Shown here in pieces: positions 22,476 through 32,653 of a stretch of 64,000 nt of DNA; position 1 is the first letter of the stretch, and every line of letters begins with the position of its first letter. The position numbers were made by a program, and so were the translations under genes. This stretch comes from Trichomonas vaginalis G3. Taxonomy: Eukaryota > Parabasalia > Trichomonadida > Trichomonadidae. The stretch spans positions 24,009,896 to 24,073,895 of the forward strand of contig NC_067206.1 in assembly GCF_026262505.1 (NCBI RefSeq), in the 5' to 3' direction. The notes under the pieces were generated by a model. The model saw only the letters and a program-made list of their open reading frames with translations. It ran no database searches and was not told the origin of the DNA.

Positions 22476-23032
22476 TATATTAATTATTCAAATCTTATCA
22501 AACAAAGGGTCAATAGAAAAAGCGACACTCACTCTTATTTTTTGTGACAAAAGCTTCGTAAAATCAGACATATAAGACTTTCATGTTCCCTAGACAGACT
22601 TGATAATTTTATAATAAATTTAAGGTGGCCAATTCTGGTGGGAAAGTTCTGGGAAACGTTCCCCGAGGTAATAAAATCTGGTTTTTATGGTACTAAATTT
22701 TTTTCATTTTTTCAATTTCAAAATATTTTTGGAGAAGAAAAAGTTGTTTCCCAAAAAAGATTTGATAATGGATTATGTTTCTACTATTAAAAAATAGATA
22801 GGTAGCATTTATAAATGTAGATTTTTGAAAGATATGCACAACGTTAATTGATATTTTGTAGTATTCTTCTTGATTTTCTTTCGAAAGATCCGTCATTGAA
22901 ATTAGTACGAAGAATTTGTAAAAGAAAACTCATGTTGTAAAATTCTGGAATATTACGGTATTTAAGGATATCTAATGTGACTTTTTCTGAGTTGAAATTG
23001 TTTTAACTGTAATTTCGAGTTTTGAGAAATGA
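22476..23032. other. Intergenic DNA, no gene recognised
   Basis: AT-rich sequence. A weak reverse-strand frame (22693-22896) has no recognisable features and is not called. Confidence 0.5.
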
Positions 23033-23329
23033 TTACGATAATACTTCTAAGATCAAAAATGATGAATCTATCTCAGCTTGAATATGATTTTGTTCATTCT
23101 TGAGAATATCGATGCAAAGTAAGGCTATTCCTGAAATACCGATGCTATCGGTGTTAATGTTGATAAATGAGCTAAGAATAAATGAAATTAAAGGAATGAA
23201 TTTTGTTGTTTCTTCTTCTCGAAGAACAAACTTGATAACTTCCTTCATTAATACATCTGGGAAGTGCGTGACAATCGCAGATAATGATTTGAATAAAAAG
23301 TGGTAATTTTTAACTGAAATAATTTTCAC
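23033..23329 (-). pseudogene. Unrecognised helical fragment
   Basis: A 98-residue reverse frame (MKIISVKNYHFLFKSLSAIV, then FPDVLMKEVIKFVLREEE) of normal composition, resembling one or two HEAT-like helical pairs. Nothing upstream or downstream extends it, so it is most likely a remnant of a longer host gene. Low certainty. Confidence 0.3.
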
Positions 23330-23334
23330 TTAAA

Positions 23335-23790
23335 GATATGAGCTCTCAATTTTCGACCCCCAATATACGTTTATTTTAGTTTCGGCATATTAACATGAAG
23401 CACGAGCCAAACCCTTAAAGACGTGTCCTCTAGTTTTGCCAACTCTTTCATATATTGTAACTATTTTCAGGAAAAAACGCAAATTCAAAATTAGAAATTC
23501 ACATTTAATCGAGTATAGTATTAAATTACTATCTTTCGTACACGGACCAAGCAACAACTCAAGGTGCATGCTCATTACAGACAAAATCCCCTCTAGTGCA
23601 CTTAAATTGGGTGAGTTAGCACCAAACAAGCCATAAGTTAAAGATCTGAACTTGCTCCAGACAATGTATCACTTTAGTTATGAATGCACCAGAAATCCGT
23701 CCCAAACTCATACATTTCTACGCTAATCACGATAATAAATATACTATTTTGTACTTTTTACAATAAATCTCTCTTTGTTACACTACAAAA
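23335..23790 (+). repeat. Dispersed repeat, copy 1
   Basis: About 450 bp whose reverse complement recurs, diverged, at 55900-56330. Shared landmarks in order: gagctctcaattttcg, acgtttatt, aagacgtgtcctct, cgtcccaaactc, gataataaatatactatttt and acaataaatctct. No long frame is shared, so this is probably an old transposon fragment or non-coding repeat family. Confidence 0.75.
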
Positions 23791-24170
23791 TCAATGTGCA
23801 TTTCGTTGCACCAGTTTTGAATCTTGTTAAATAATGATTTTTGTTACTTTCATGATACAGTCCCATTTAGTAAACGGATTATTTACAAAATAAAAATAAA
23901 AAATATATTTTTTATTTACGATTTTTTATATTTGGATTTTTAAGGCATAATTTAGAAAATATAATAATTTAATCGATTTGATATTAAGAAAGACATTTAA
24001 AATTCATAAAAGATCCAAATAATTTCATATCCAAAGTTATTAATATTTGAAGATTTGAGGAAAGAAAAGGAGAAATATTGCATATGAAATGTTTTCAAAA
24101 AATACATCAGAAATTGTAAAAGAATTTTAATAATTAATAAGATTTGGATGGGTTAAAATTTGTGATGAAA
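23791..24170. other. AT-rich spacer
   Basis: Nothing recognised. Confidence 0.5.
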
Positions 24171-24435
24171 CCACCCGATGCTAACTCACGCCACACATAG
24201 ACAGAAGCATTCTATCACGCAACCACCCGATGCTAACTCACGCCACACATACACAGAAGCATTCTATCACGCAACCACCCGATGCTAACTCACGCCACAC
24301 ATACACAGAAGCATTCTATCACGCAACCACCCGATGCTAACTCACGCCACACATACAGAAGCATTCTATCACGCAACCACCCGATGCTAACTCACGCCAC
24401 ACATACACAGAAGCATTCTATCACGAATCCACCCA
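24171..24435. repeat. 52-bp minisatellite, five copies
   Basis: Units starting gatgctaactcacgccacac at 24177, 24229, 24281, 24333 and 24383 (the fourth is 50 bp), each including cagaagcattctatcacg and ending in ccaccc. Confidence 0.95.
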
Positions 24436-24595
24436 ATTTGACATTAATTTTTATTAATCTTATTTTCATTACTATATGCAACCAACCAATTTGACATTAA
24501 TTTTTATTAATATATTTTTCATTACTATATGCAACCACCCAATTTGACATTAATATTCATAAATATATTTATCAAACTTATATGCACCCAACGAA
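24436..24595. repeat. About 52-bp repeat, inverted partner at 28645
   Basis: Three units containing caatttgacattaatttt and ttcattactatatgcaacca. The reverse complement of this unit is found at 28645-28780, beyond the 5' end of the FYR/DDE gene, so the pair brackets that element like inverted ends. Confidence 0.75.
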
Positions 24596-24688
24596 TTTTC
24601 AAATTCCTATCAACCACTTCTTTATTTTTATATTTTACAATTCTTTTATATACAAATTTAATACAAAGTTTTTATTCACTCATCATCT

Positions 24689-26192
24689 CTACTTCTTTAT
24701 TATCTTCAATCTCATTCTAGCAGCTCTCGCATCTTTTACTTCCTTCATTAATTCAGGCAAGTATTTTTCCAACCAAATTTCTGGTTTATTTTGTAATGCA
24801 GATTCATAATTTTTTGATTTTTTCCAGAGAATTGATTAAATCTTTGGCATCTTGGAACGTTTCAAGATTATAAAGCAGTTTTACGACTAAAACTGCTTTA
24901 TTTTTATCGTCAATATCAATAAATTCTGCGTATTTTGATATTTCGATCGGCGAACTCTTTTCTTTGTGATCCACGAGTTCATCCTGATCACCTACATTTT
25001 TATCGATTGGGAATTCTATGATTTCACCTACGTTTTCTCCTATTTTCATAACATGTATGCCTGCAGAGGGAACATGACTCTTATTCATAAAGAAATCCTT
25101 GCAATATTTACAAGGATTCTTATCAGTATTAATATCATTATAGGAGAATCCGCAATGTATGCATTTTTCGTTTAACAAGTCATTCTTCTCGCGTTTTTGC
25201 TTATTAATGGGATCAATTGATTCATTAATCCTAATGATAGTATCATTCAGAATGAATTTGATGAAAGTAGAAAAGTTTCTTGCTTTTTTTGCAAGTTCGT
25301 TAATGTGTCTATGCTTACCCTCTGCACTATTATTAGTGCTTATAGGTGGAATGCGGTGGTATGCTGCTAAATGCTCTTGATCTTTATATATCTGCTTCCA
25401 TTTTTCCAGCTGCTCATCTGATATATTCTTTGTAGCATACATTTTCTGAACCGATGGATCAAAACATTTGTAATTGTCCTCAAAATCTTGGGCCGATTTT
25501 GATAATAATACTATCAGAGCAAAAACATGTAGTAAAGTATTATTGCCCATGGTTCCGAGATAGTGCCTAATACAGATATAATTTTGGAAATGATTCGTAT
25601 TCAAAAATTTTAAAACTCCAGTACCTAAATCGCTCATCCATTTGATTCTTGAAAAGTGCTCCATAATGTTTAATGATTTAAATTCAATATTCATGGCTGT
25701 AAGCCACCGTTGATAAGCAGCGGATGATTCGCTGCGCCCTATGTATATCCCTAGAGGGTAACCTCGCATATAGTAATTACCACGAGGAAAAATAAATATA
25801 TATTTCGGCCATGAAAAAGTAGCATCTAAGTGAATTAAATTACACTCCAACGCCAAATTTCCTGATTCGCTTGGAATATATATAAGAAATTCTATAGGAT
25901 TTCCATTGACGAATAAACTATCACTTCTTATCGTTGTGCTATAATTTACATAAAATTTCCCGGGATATGAAGTTAAGATATCACCAATCTCATTATCATG
26001 CTTTATTTTTTCCTGTATTTCATCTTGCAGAGGATGTCCTGGGAGATCAACTTTCGTTATTTGAATGTACCATTTTAACCTCCCTGAAAACTCTTTGGGT
26101 AATTTTATGTTTTTCATGTTTTTTGGTACAGTAATCATCCACAACGTATCTGATACTTTTGAATATTCAAAGGATACGATTTTGTCATACAA
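24689..26192 (-). pseudogene. MULE-like DDE transposase, C-terminal part
   Basis: The main frame (24804-26192, 462 residues) begins at a non-ATG codon and carries a DDE arrangement like MULE/Kolobok-type transposases: HLDATF (D123), WMSDLGTG (D188), a C-x-x-H (ICIRHYL, C207 and H210), and NNSAEGKHRHIN (E291). A zinc-binding tail with C-x-x-C pairs (KCIHCGF and PCKYCKDFF) follows. The frame upstream of its first residue stays open towards the end of the FYR-like ORF at 26203. After its stop at 24804 another phase continues about 38 codons (KPEIWLEKYLPEL and on) to 24689. The simplest reading is one long gene with frameshifts at both junctions, encoding FYR domains plus transposase. Confidence 0.7.
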
Positions 26193-26202
26193 TGTGAAAT
26201 TT

Positions 26203-27858
26203 TTAAAGGGAATAATCTTCGTTTTGAAGTAGAAAATAATTTAAGTTTACAGATCGATCAGAACTTATATTGGAAAGGCCCAAATGAATAAATGCTGGCA
26301 TTTGTTCCAAAAACTTCAATGTTTGTTCATAAGTTAACACATTGATATGAATACCAGGGCTTATTAGAATTAATTGCATTGATTTGAGTTTTTCAATATC
26401 AGTATTTTTAGAGCATTCAAAACAAATATGGCAACCATCTATTGTAATTGGAGACCGATCAACTGGAATTTTTTCTATGGATTCATGAAATTGTTTGATC
26501 GCTGTAAATTTAATACCCATGATTTGTTCAAAATCTGCTTGAATTTTTTTGTCAGCTTTCAAACAAGCTTTTGCTAAAATTTCCAGAAGGTCATTGTTTT
26601 TTATTTGATTCAAAACATTAAAGTTCTTGTACATAAAATCATTATTTTGAATTAGGGCCTCATGGAAGATTAAATGAATCTTTAAACGAATAACTTTGCT
26701 TTCATTCAAATTCATTACTGATATAATATTATTTGTTGAAACAATCGAAGAGAGTAATGGATTTCTAAATGTAGAAAATAACTCTGAGATATTGTATGCA
26801 AAAGATAAAACATACTTGATTTGGTTTGTAAATTGATAAGTCTGCAAATTGAATTTATCATTCATTTTGAAAATTGTTTCGTTTGGGCTTGACATTATCA
26901 ATGCTTTCATGATTGGTGTAACATTATCTATATTACACGAATTTAAAATATTAATTGATTCAAATTTAACTGCTAGTTCATAGAAAGAATATTTACTATT
27001 ATCCAATATAGATCTGATACGTATTTGATAATATTCTTCACCATTTTGATTTGTTTGATCTGAAATTAAAACATTAATAAAATCTTCGATTGTTAAATCA
27101 CACGATTTTCCTGAAAAAGCAAAAATATTCGAATATCTTTTATCGCCATTAATTATTGCTTGTATTAATGGTTTAGAAATTCCTGCTTTTGAGTATAATT
27201 CCTGGTCAAATGAAAAATTTTGTAAGAAACCTATAACCTGTGCATAAAATTTGGGGCGGGCAATTATAAATGCTTCTAAAAATTTAAGAATATATTGTTC
27301 CCCTAGACGATGGATTTTGATTTTAATTTGACTGAGATCTGTTTGCAAATATTTTTCACTTATAATCATATTTACCATTTCTGTAAAAGCTTCAGCGGAT
27401 TTCTGAAATTTAGGTGTTGTTTCATATGTTTGAAGATACTTTACTTCATCGCTATTCGAGATAAAACGCTCTTTGAGTTCCTCCAAATAACAAATGATAG
27501 ATTTATTTTCAAATCCAAATAATTTATGTCCAAAATTATATACATTCTTAATATTTCTGTTTAATTCTTTGATTTTTGAAACGATTTGTCCCCAAGGATA
27601 TGATGGTGAATCTCCGACATATGCATTTGATAATGAATCCAAAACAGTGAATTTAGGTTTACCATCTTGATAAGTTATTTTATTTGTATACCATTCTTTT
27701 TGATAGGGTTTATTGGAAGAATAATATAATATTTTTGAAATATACCCATCTGGATAAATTGTTGAATCAGAATTTACACTATTACATCTAATAGAACCCA
27801 ACTGAATTAAAATCAAATCATCCGAAACATTTAATGGTAGATGAAGATGGTTTAGCAT
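26203..27858 (-). CDS. FYRN/FYRC-like protein, N-terminal part of transposon gene
   Basis: A protein of about 550 residues. The ATG at 27858 is preferred; a GTG lies 15 bases upstream in the aaaaagtgaca repeat. Residues about 30-80 resemble an FYRN domain: YPDGYISKILYYSS, then KPKFTVLDS, then VGDSPSYPWGQIV. The following GHKLFGFENKSIICYLEEL resembles FYRC. These paired domains normally occur in chromatin proteins such as MLL and TBRG1 relatives and are numerous in trichomonads. The remaining 400 residues are helical and unrecognised. The stop is 10 bases before the next frame, in another phase, and the next frame carries a DDE transposase core, so the two are probably one gene or an overlapping pair. 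Confidence 0.65.
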   Translation of the reverse strand: MLNHLHLPLNVSDDLILIQLGSIRCNSVNSDSTIYPDGYISKILYYSSNKPYQKEWYTNKITYQDGKPKFTVLDSLSNAYVGDSPSYPWGQIVSKIKELNRNIKNVYNFGHKLFGFENKSIICYLEELKERFISNSDEVKYLQTYETTPKFQKSAEAFTEMVNMIISEKYLQTDLSQIKIKIHRLGEQYILKFLEAFIIARPKFYAQVIGFLQNFSFDQELYSKAGISKPLIQAIINGDKRYSNIFAFSGKSCDLTIEDFINVLISDQTNQNGEEYYQIRIRSILDNSKYSFYELAVKFESINILNSCNIDNVTPIMKALIMSSPNETIFKMNDKFNLQTYQFTNQIKYVLSFAYNISELFSTFRNPLLSSIVSTNNIISVMNLNESKVIRLKIHLIFHEALIQNNDFMYKNFNVLNQIKNNDLLEILAKACLKADKKIQADFEQIMGIKFTAIKQFHESIEKIPVDRSPITIDGCHICFECSKNTDIEKLKSMQLILISPGIHINVLTYEQTLKFLEQMPAFIHLGLSNISSDRSVNLNYFLLQNEDYSL

Positions 27859-28074
27859 TAAAAAAATTGTCACTTTTTAAAAATTTCGGATTTTTAAGAG
27901 TATGTTGAAAATTAAACATACTCTTAATATATGTTAATAATTATCATTTGATAAAATTATTTAAATAGTAATCAAAATATTGTTATAAATATTAATGGAG
28001 TTGAAAAATTATGATCATAAAAGTAAGATGTTAGCATCTAGCCTCAGTAGATACTAAGTCATATCAGAATAGAC
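27859..28074. other. Spacer upstream of FYR/DDE gene
   Basis: Contains attgtcactttttaaaaa (about 27866), a repeated terminus-like motif, immediately upstream of the gene. On the gene's strand it reads as the leader. Otherwise AT-rich with nothing recognised. Confidence 0.4.
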
Positions 28075-28540
28075 ACATATTCATCCTCAATTGACTCTTA
28101 CTCATATTCAATTGGTTCTCACAAATAATCAATTGATCCTTACTACTGATCAATTGATTCTCACAAATAATCAATTGATTCGCATTAATTATCAATAGAT
28201 TCTCACTAAGAATCAATTGATTCTCAGTCACCCTAAATTGATTCTCACTACTTATTAATTGATTCTTACTCATCCTTAATTGATTCTCGCTAAGAATCAA
28301 GTGATTCTCACTCTTCCTCAATTTCTTCTTAGTATTATTCAATTGATTCTCACTGATGTTCAGTTGAATCTCACTAATAATCAAATGATTCTCACTCATC
28401 CTCAATTGATTGTCACTTATTCACAATTTATTCTTAAACAACCTTAATTAACTCCCAGTATTCTTCAATTGATTCTCACTAATTATAATTTGATTCTCAC
28501 TAATTATAATTTGATTCTCAGTCATCCTCAATTTATTCTA
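28075..28540. repeat. 21-bp minisatellite
   Basis: Degenerate units of caattgattctcactaatea type, 21 bp long (three times seven codons), about 20 copies. The reverse frame reads as ENQLIIS-like heptapeptides over 28064-28405, but there is no other sign of a gene. Confidence 0.85.
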
Positions 28541-28644
28541 ACTCAATAAGAATATGAATATGAAAATGGATTGGAATAGGTGATAATTAAAATATATTGA
28601 TATGAATTTGTGAGAGTGTCTTTAATAAAGAAAAATTTGTCAAA

Positions 28645-28780
28645 GAACAATAATGTCAAATTGGGTGGGAGCATATAGTAATGAAATATTTATTGATAAA
28701 TATTAATGTCATAATAATTGAGAGCATGTAGTAATGAAAAATTAATTGATAAATAATAATATTAAATAGGGTGATTGCAT
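28645..28780. repeat. Inverted copies of the 24436 repeat
   Basis: Two to three diverged units containing aatgtcaaattgggtggga and gcatatagtaatgaaa, the reverse complement of the units at 24436-24595. Confidence 0.7.
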
Positions 28781-28804
28781 TGATCAATACATATATATGA
28801 ATGA

Positions 28805-30324
28805 ATTTCGATGTCAAACCGTCAGTCATATTGTTAGTCAAAACGTCAGTTATATTCTCATTCATACACTCACTCAAACCGTCAGTCATATTGTCAGTCA
28901 AACTCTCAGTCATATTGTCACTCAAACTGTCAGCCAATTGTCAGCTAAACTCTAAGTCATATTCTAACTAAAGCCGTCACTCATATTGTCAGTCAAAACG
29001 TCAGTCATGTTGTCACTCAAACTATCAGTCTTATTCTCACTAAAACCATCAGTCATACACTCTCTTAAACTATGAGTCATATTGTCACCCAAACTCTCAG
29101 TCATATTCTAAATAAAACCGTAAGTCATAGAGGCTGTCAAACCGTCAGTCATATTGTCGGTCAAACCGTCAGTCATATTATCAGTCAAACTGTCAGTCTT
29201 ACTCTCAATAAAAAGCTAATTCATAGTGTCTGTCAAACCACAGTCATATTGTCACTCAAACTGTCAGTAATATTCTAATTAAAGCCGTCAGTCATATTGT
29301 CAGTCAAACTGTCAGTCATTCACTCACTCAAATCAACAGTCATATTGTCACCCAAACTGTCAGTCTTATTCTCACTAAAACCATCAGTCATACACTCTCT
29401 TAAACTATGAGTCATATTGTCACCCAAACTGTCAGTCTTATTCTCACTAAAACCATCAGTCATACACTCTCTTAAACTATGAGTCATATTGTCACCCAAA
29501 CTCTCAGTTATATTCTAAATAAAACCGTAAGTCATCGTGTGTGTCAAACCGTCAGTCATATTGTCACTCAAACTGTCAGTCTTATTCTAACTAAAAAGCT
29601 AATTCATAGTGTGTGTCAAACCGAAGTCATATTGTCACTCAAATTGTCAGTCATACACTCACTCAAATCAACAGTCATATTGTCACCCAAACTGTCAGTC
29701 TTATTCTAACTAAAACCGTAAGTCATAGAGGCTGTCAAACCGTCAGTCATATTGTCATCCAAACTATCAGTCTTATTCTCACTAAAACCGTAATTCATAT
29801 TGTCACTCAAACCGTCAGTCATATTGTCATTAAAACGGTTAGTCATACACTCACTCAAATCAACAGTCATATTGTCACCTAAACTCTCAGTCATATTCTA
29901 AATAAAACCGTAAGTCATATTGTCACTCAAACTGTCAGTCTTATTCTAACTAAAACCGTAAGTCATAGTGTGTGTCAAACTGTCAGTCATATTGTCAGTC
30001 AAACTGTCAGTCTTACTCTCAATAAAAAGCTAATTCATAGTGTCTGTCAAACCGAAGTCATATTGTCAGTCAAACTATCAGTCTTATCCTAACTAAAAAG
30101 CTAATTCATAGTGTGTGTCAAACTGTCAGTCATATTGTCAGTCAAACTGTCAGTCTTACTCTCAATAAAAAGCTAATTCATAGTGTGTGTCAAACCGAAG
30201 TCATATTGTCACCCAAACTGTCAGTCTTATTCTCACTAAAACCATCAGTCATACACTCTCTTAAACTATGAGTCATATTGTCGCCCAAACTCTCAATCAT
30301 ACACTCACTCAAATCAACAGTCAT
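28805..30324. repeat. 24-bp minisatellite, left of Maverick
   Basis: About 60 units of the type gtcagtcatattgtcactca plus aact, 24 bp each with several subtypes (atacactctcttaaact, ttattctcactaaaacc, agctaattcatagtgtgtg). Because 24 is divisible by three, frames stay open on both strands for long stretches (for example 29479-29709), but they have no other gene features. The same array continues on the far side of the Maverick, so this was its insertion target. Confidence 0.93.
30319..30324. repeat. Target site duplication, left (agtcat)
   Basis: Six bases, identical to 53763-53768, directly outside the Maverick ends. Six base pairs is the expected length for Mavericks. The target unit itself (gtcagtcat) belongs to the minisatellite. 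Confidence 0.9.
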
Positions 30325-31027
30325 AGTTAGTATACAAGTCTCGTGTATGGTGGCACTACGTTCCACCGTACCTAATACTTGTGAATTTGACACTTTACAA
30401 AACCATTAACATATATTTTTACAACACAAATGACAACACTAATTTAACCTTAAATATTTATAAAGCCGCCAACCACTTCACTAACGTTTTCACAAACGAC
30501 TTCACTAATGTAAAAAATAAACGTTCTCACTTACAAAAGTATTGCAACTCCTCCCATTGCTGTGCTTCACATAACAGTTCATATTCTTCTGACTCACTTT
30601 CTTCTTCATATAGGTCAAAATCACTGTCAAAATAAATGTTAGTAAGTTTTGACAAAGCTAATGAAACACGTTTACCGTTTGTATCGTATGCTTGTATAAA
30701 CTTTCCATTCTTCATTCCTTCATAAACGCTCAAACTAACTTTACCCTTTCTCCCTCGTATCTGATAGAATGTATTTTCACGAGGAACGAAGAACAAATTC
30801 TTGAACTCATGACCGTTGTAGTTTGTTATCTCAATAGTTTTCGTCATTACATCCAAATAAAATAAAAATAATTTTAAAAAATAAACTTAAAAATAATGAT
30901 CTCACCACCCTCACACGTATGAAAACATAGCACAAAAATAAATTTAGGTGAAGTGGTGAGATCTCACCTCTTTTTTCACCTCTTTTTTTCACCCTGTTGA
31001 ACTCATTGCTTTATAACTCTCTTCCTT
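30325..31027. repeat. Maverick left terminal inverted repeat
   Basis: 703 bp, reverse complement of 53060-53762. It includes a complete small gene (30527-30847), a ggtgagatctcacc block (about 30945-31000), a potential terminal hairpin (ggtgg and ccacc) within about 55 bases of the end, and the last nine codons of the 31003-31530 gene at its inner edge. Confidence 0.95.
30527..30847 (-). CDS. TIR-encoded protein, left copy
   Basis: 106 residues starting MTKTIEITNYNGHEF, the mirror copy of the gene at 53240-53560 described there. It is transcribed towards the element's left end, as its twin is towards the right end, so both termini are approached by transcription from inside. Six bases upstream of the ATG is a TTG that would extend the frame by three residues; ATG is preferred. 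Confidence 0.7.
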   Translation of the reverse strand: MTKTIEITNYNGHEFKNLFFVPRENTFYQIRGRKGKVSLSVYEGMKNGKFIQAYDTNGKRVSLALSKLTNIYFDSDFDLYEEESESEEYELLCEAQQWEELQYFCK

Positions 31028-31530
31028 GGTTTCTTTTTAGTTGCTTTCTTCACGTCTGTCTCCAACTTGACTGTCTTTCTTCTTCGGCCGTAATGATACC
31101 AGTTACTTCCACCAGTCAATGGGTCAAATGGTCTTTCGTAAGGGTTTCCATACATTCCATAGGGACCATACGGAAGAACTACTGGTGGAGAAGAAACATT
31201 TTCTTTAGTTCCATCAACTCTATTTAAATGCATTGTTTCACCTTTCATCTGGTCATTAAAGTCTTTTGCGTGTTTTGCAAACTCATCGTCCTTTCCTAAA
31301 GCATTTTCTGACTCAGTCGCAACCAAATTGGATGCTTTATTTATGAGCCCTATTTTATTTAATCTTAACTTCTTTGCAACCCAGCCTCCAATCTTTCCTT
31401 TATTTGCATCTAATGTCTTCGAAACCCTTCCTCCACTCATTTTATTTACTGCGTCATAAGCTCCAAGTGCTTTTGCTCCAAATGCTAATGCTTTTGTTCC
31501 CATTGCGCCTAAAGCTGCCCAAGCTACCAT
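31003..31530 (-). CDS. Small basic virion-like protein, unrecognised
   Basis: 175 residues: an Ala/Gly-rich, amphipathic N-terminus (MVAWAALGAMGTKALAFGAK), a middle with proline/tyrosine stretch (LPYGPYGMYGNPYE), and a highly basic tail (RRRKTVKLETDVKKATKKKP). The composition resembles the minor core or membrane-lytic proteins of adenovirus-like lineages, but there is no real homology I can see. Its last codons lie in the TIR. Its ATG directly follows the TAA of the upstream gene (no spacer), giving taaatg, so it is the last gene of a three-gene leftward cluster 32637-31003. Confidence 0.65.
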   Translation of the reverse strand: MVAWAALGAMGTKALAFGAKALGAYDAVNKMSGGRVSKTLDANKGKIGGWVAKKLRLNKIGLINKASNLVATESENALGKDDEFAKHAKDFNDQMKGETMHLNRVDGTKENVSSPPVVLPYGPYGMYGNPYERPFDPLTGGSNWYHYGRRRKTVKLETDVKKATKKKPRKRVIKQ

Positions 31531-31755
31531 TTACACCATATTAAAATCATCTCTCTTCAATATTATCTCATAAAAGTTCTCGTTACTGGAGAAAGTCAAT
31601 GAAACATAAGCGTTCTCACGGGCTTCGCCCTCACCGCTTTGCGGTCTATCTAACTTCTTTCTTATCTCATCTATTCTCAATAAAATGTCTGAACAATTGC
31701 TAACATCTTCTACAACAGTTATTTCATCATGAATGACCTTCAAGAACAAGCTCAT
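31531..31755 (-). CDS. Small unrecognised protein
   Basis: 74 residues (MSLFLKVIHDEITVVEDV at the start), no family recognised. Placed exactly between two genes: its ATG abuts the TAA of 31756-32637 and its own TAA abuts the ATG of 31530. The coding sequence contains two small GC-rich hairpins in tandem, gggcttcgccc (31620-31630) and ccgctttgcgg (31634-31644), which encode part of a glycine/glutamate-rich loop (SGEGEARE). Confidence 0.6.
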   Translation of the reverse strand: MSLFLKVIHDEITVVEDVSNCSDILLRIDEIRKKLDRPQSGEGEARENAYVSLTFSSNENFYEIILKRDDFNMV

Positions 31756-32637
31756 TTAATATGCTATTAAAATCATCTCAATAATGAGTCCATCCTTTCC
31801 ATCTTTAGGTAGCACAACATCTTTCATTGAAGAAGGTTCGACAAGTCTTATGTTAAACTTACTGACAAAGTTTGTTATACTATAATGCTTCGGCGGCGAA
31901 TACATGTAGTTTGAAAGACATAATATAGATTCTTCAGCAAATTCACTTATACTGGATTTTATAACAATGTTCTCACGAGACCAAATACCACCAATTGACA
32001 ATCTTGTAAGCAATCCTGCTGAACCTTCAACTGTAAACGTCGATGGTAACATTCCACGAAGGTCATCTATTGACATCTTTGAGTCACTGAATTTAAAGAT
32101 TTTCTTAAAGCAATCGTCATTATCTAACCATACAATAGCTTTGAAGTTTTCATTCGAATATACATCTGCTTCATTAAATGTAAAACCTGACTTCTTTGCA
32201 GAGATGACTTTAAAATCTATTGAGTTTGTTTCAAAATTATATGCTATGGTAACTTCTGAAGGTAATGGATGCCCTTCCGCAGTCAGTTGTTCTCTCACTA
32301 CCGTTTGAAGCTTTGTGTTAAAAACTTTCATGTCATCTCCTGTATCTAAGTTCACATACACAGCAACAGGGAAACTATCTTGCTTCTTTGTTTCATCATT
32401 ATACCTCAAAACATTAAAGTTCTTCAATAATATTGTTCTTCCTGCTGGAATACTTCGAACCTGTCTGATTTCAATAGCTTTCTCACCTCCTACATACTCT
32501 ACCCAGTGTCTTGGATATTCATAAGTATACTGACTTTCTTGAATTTTGGTAGGTTTCATCATAACGTGTTCATAGTATATCTTTATACTCTTGTCAGTTA
32601 GACTCGGTGCTATATTCTGAATATTTCTGACTTGCAT
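31756..32637 (-). CDS. Possible minor capsid (penton-like) protein
   Basis: 293 residues from the ATG at 32637 (an in-frame extension to 32739 would overlap the divergent ATPase gene and is rejected). The start is MQVRNIQNIAPSL. The last third has GGIWSRENIVIKSSISEF, then LCLSNYMYSPPKHYSITNF, which lines up with the C-terminal third of the protein at 49082-49936 (GIWDRKQAILYSNLSKGV and NPKYYKLTGFN). This region corresponds to the beta-rich end of Maverick minor capsid proteins. I therefore infer a second minor capsid or penton paralogue. It is divergent from the packaging ATPase with only 16 bp between the start codons, so the genes share one regulatory stretch (ttttaatggagataaa). Confidence 0.5.
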   Translation of the reverse strand: MQVRNIQNIAPSLTDKSIKIYYEHVMMKPTKIQESQYTYEYPRHWVEYVGGEKAIEIRQVRSIPAGRTILLKNFNVLRYNDETKKQDSFPVAVYVNLDTGDDMKVFNTKLQTVVREQLTAEGHPLPSEVTIAYNFETNSIDFKVISAKKSGFTFNEADVYSNENFKAIVWLDNDDCFKKIFKFSDSKMSIDDLRGMLPSTFTVEGSAGLLTRLSIGGIWSRENIVIKSSISEFAEESILCLSNYMYSPPKHYSITNFVSKFNIRLVEPSSMKDVVLPKDGKDGLIIEMILIAY

Positions 32638-32653
32638 TTTTAATGGAGATAAA

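Noticed and set aside
28064-28405. 113-residue reverse frame of ENQLIIS heptads
   Set aside because: Fully explained by the 21-bp minisatellite; no non-repeat coding sequence attached.
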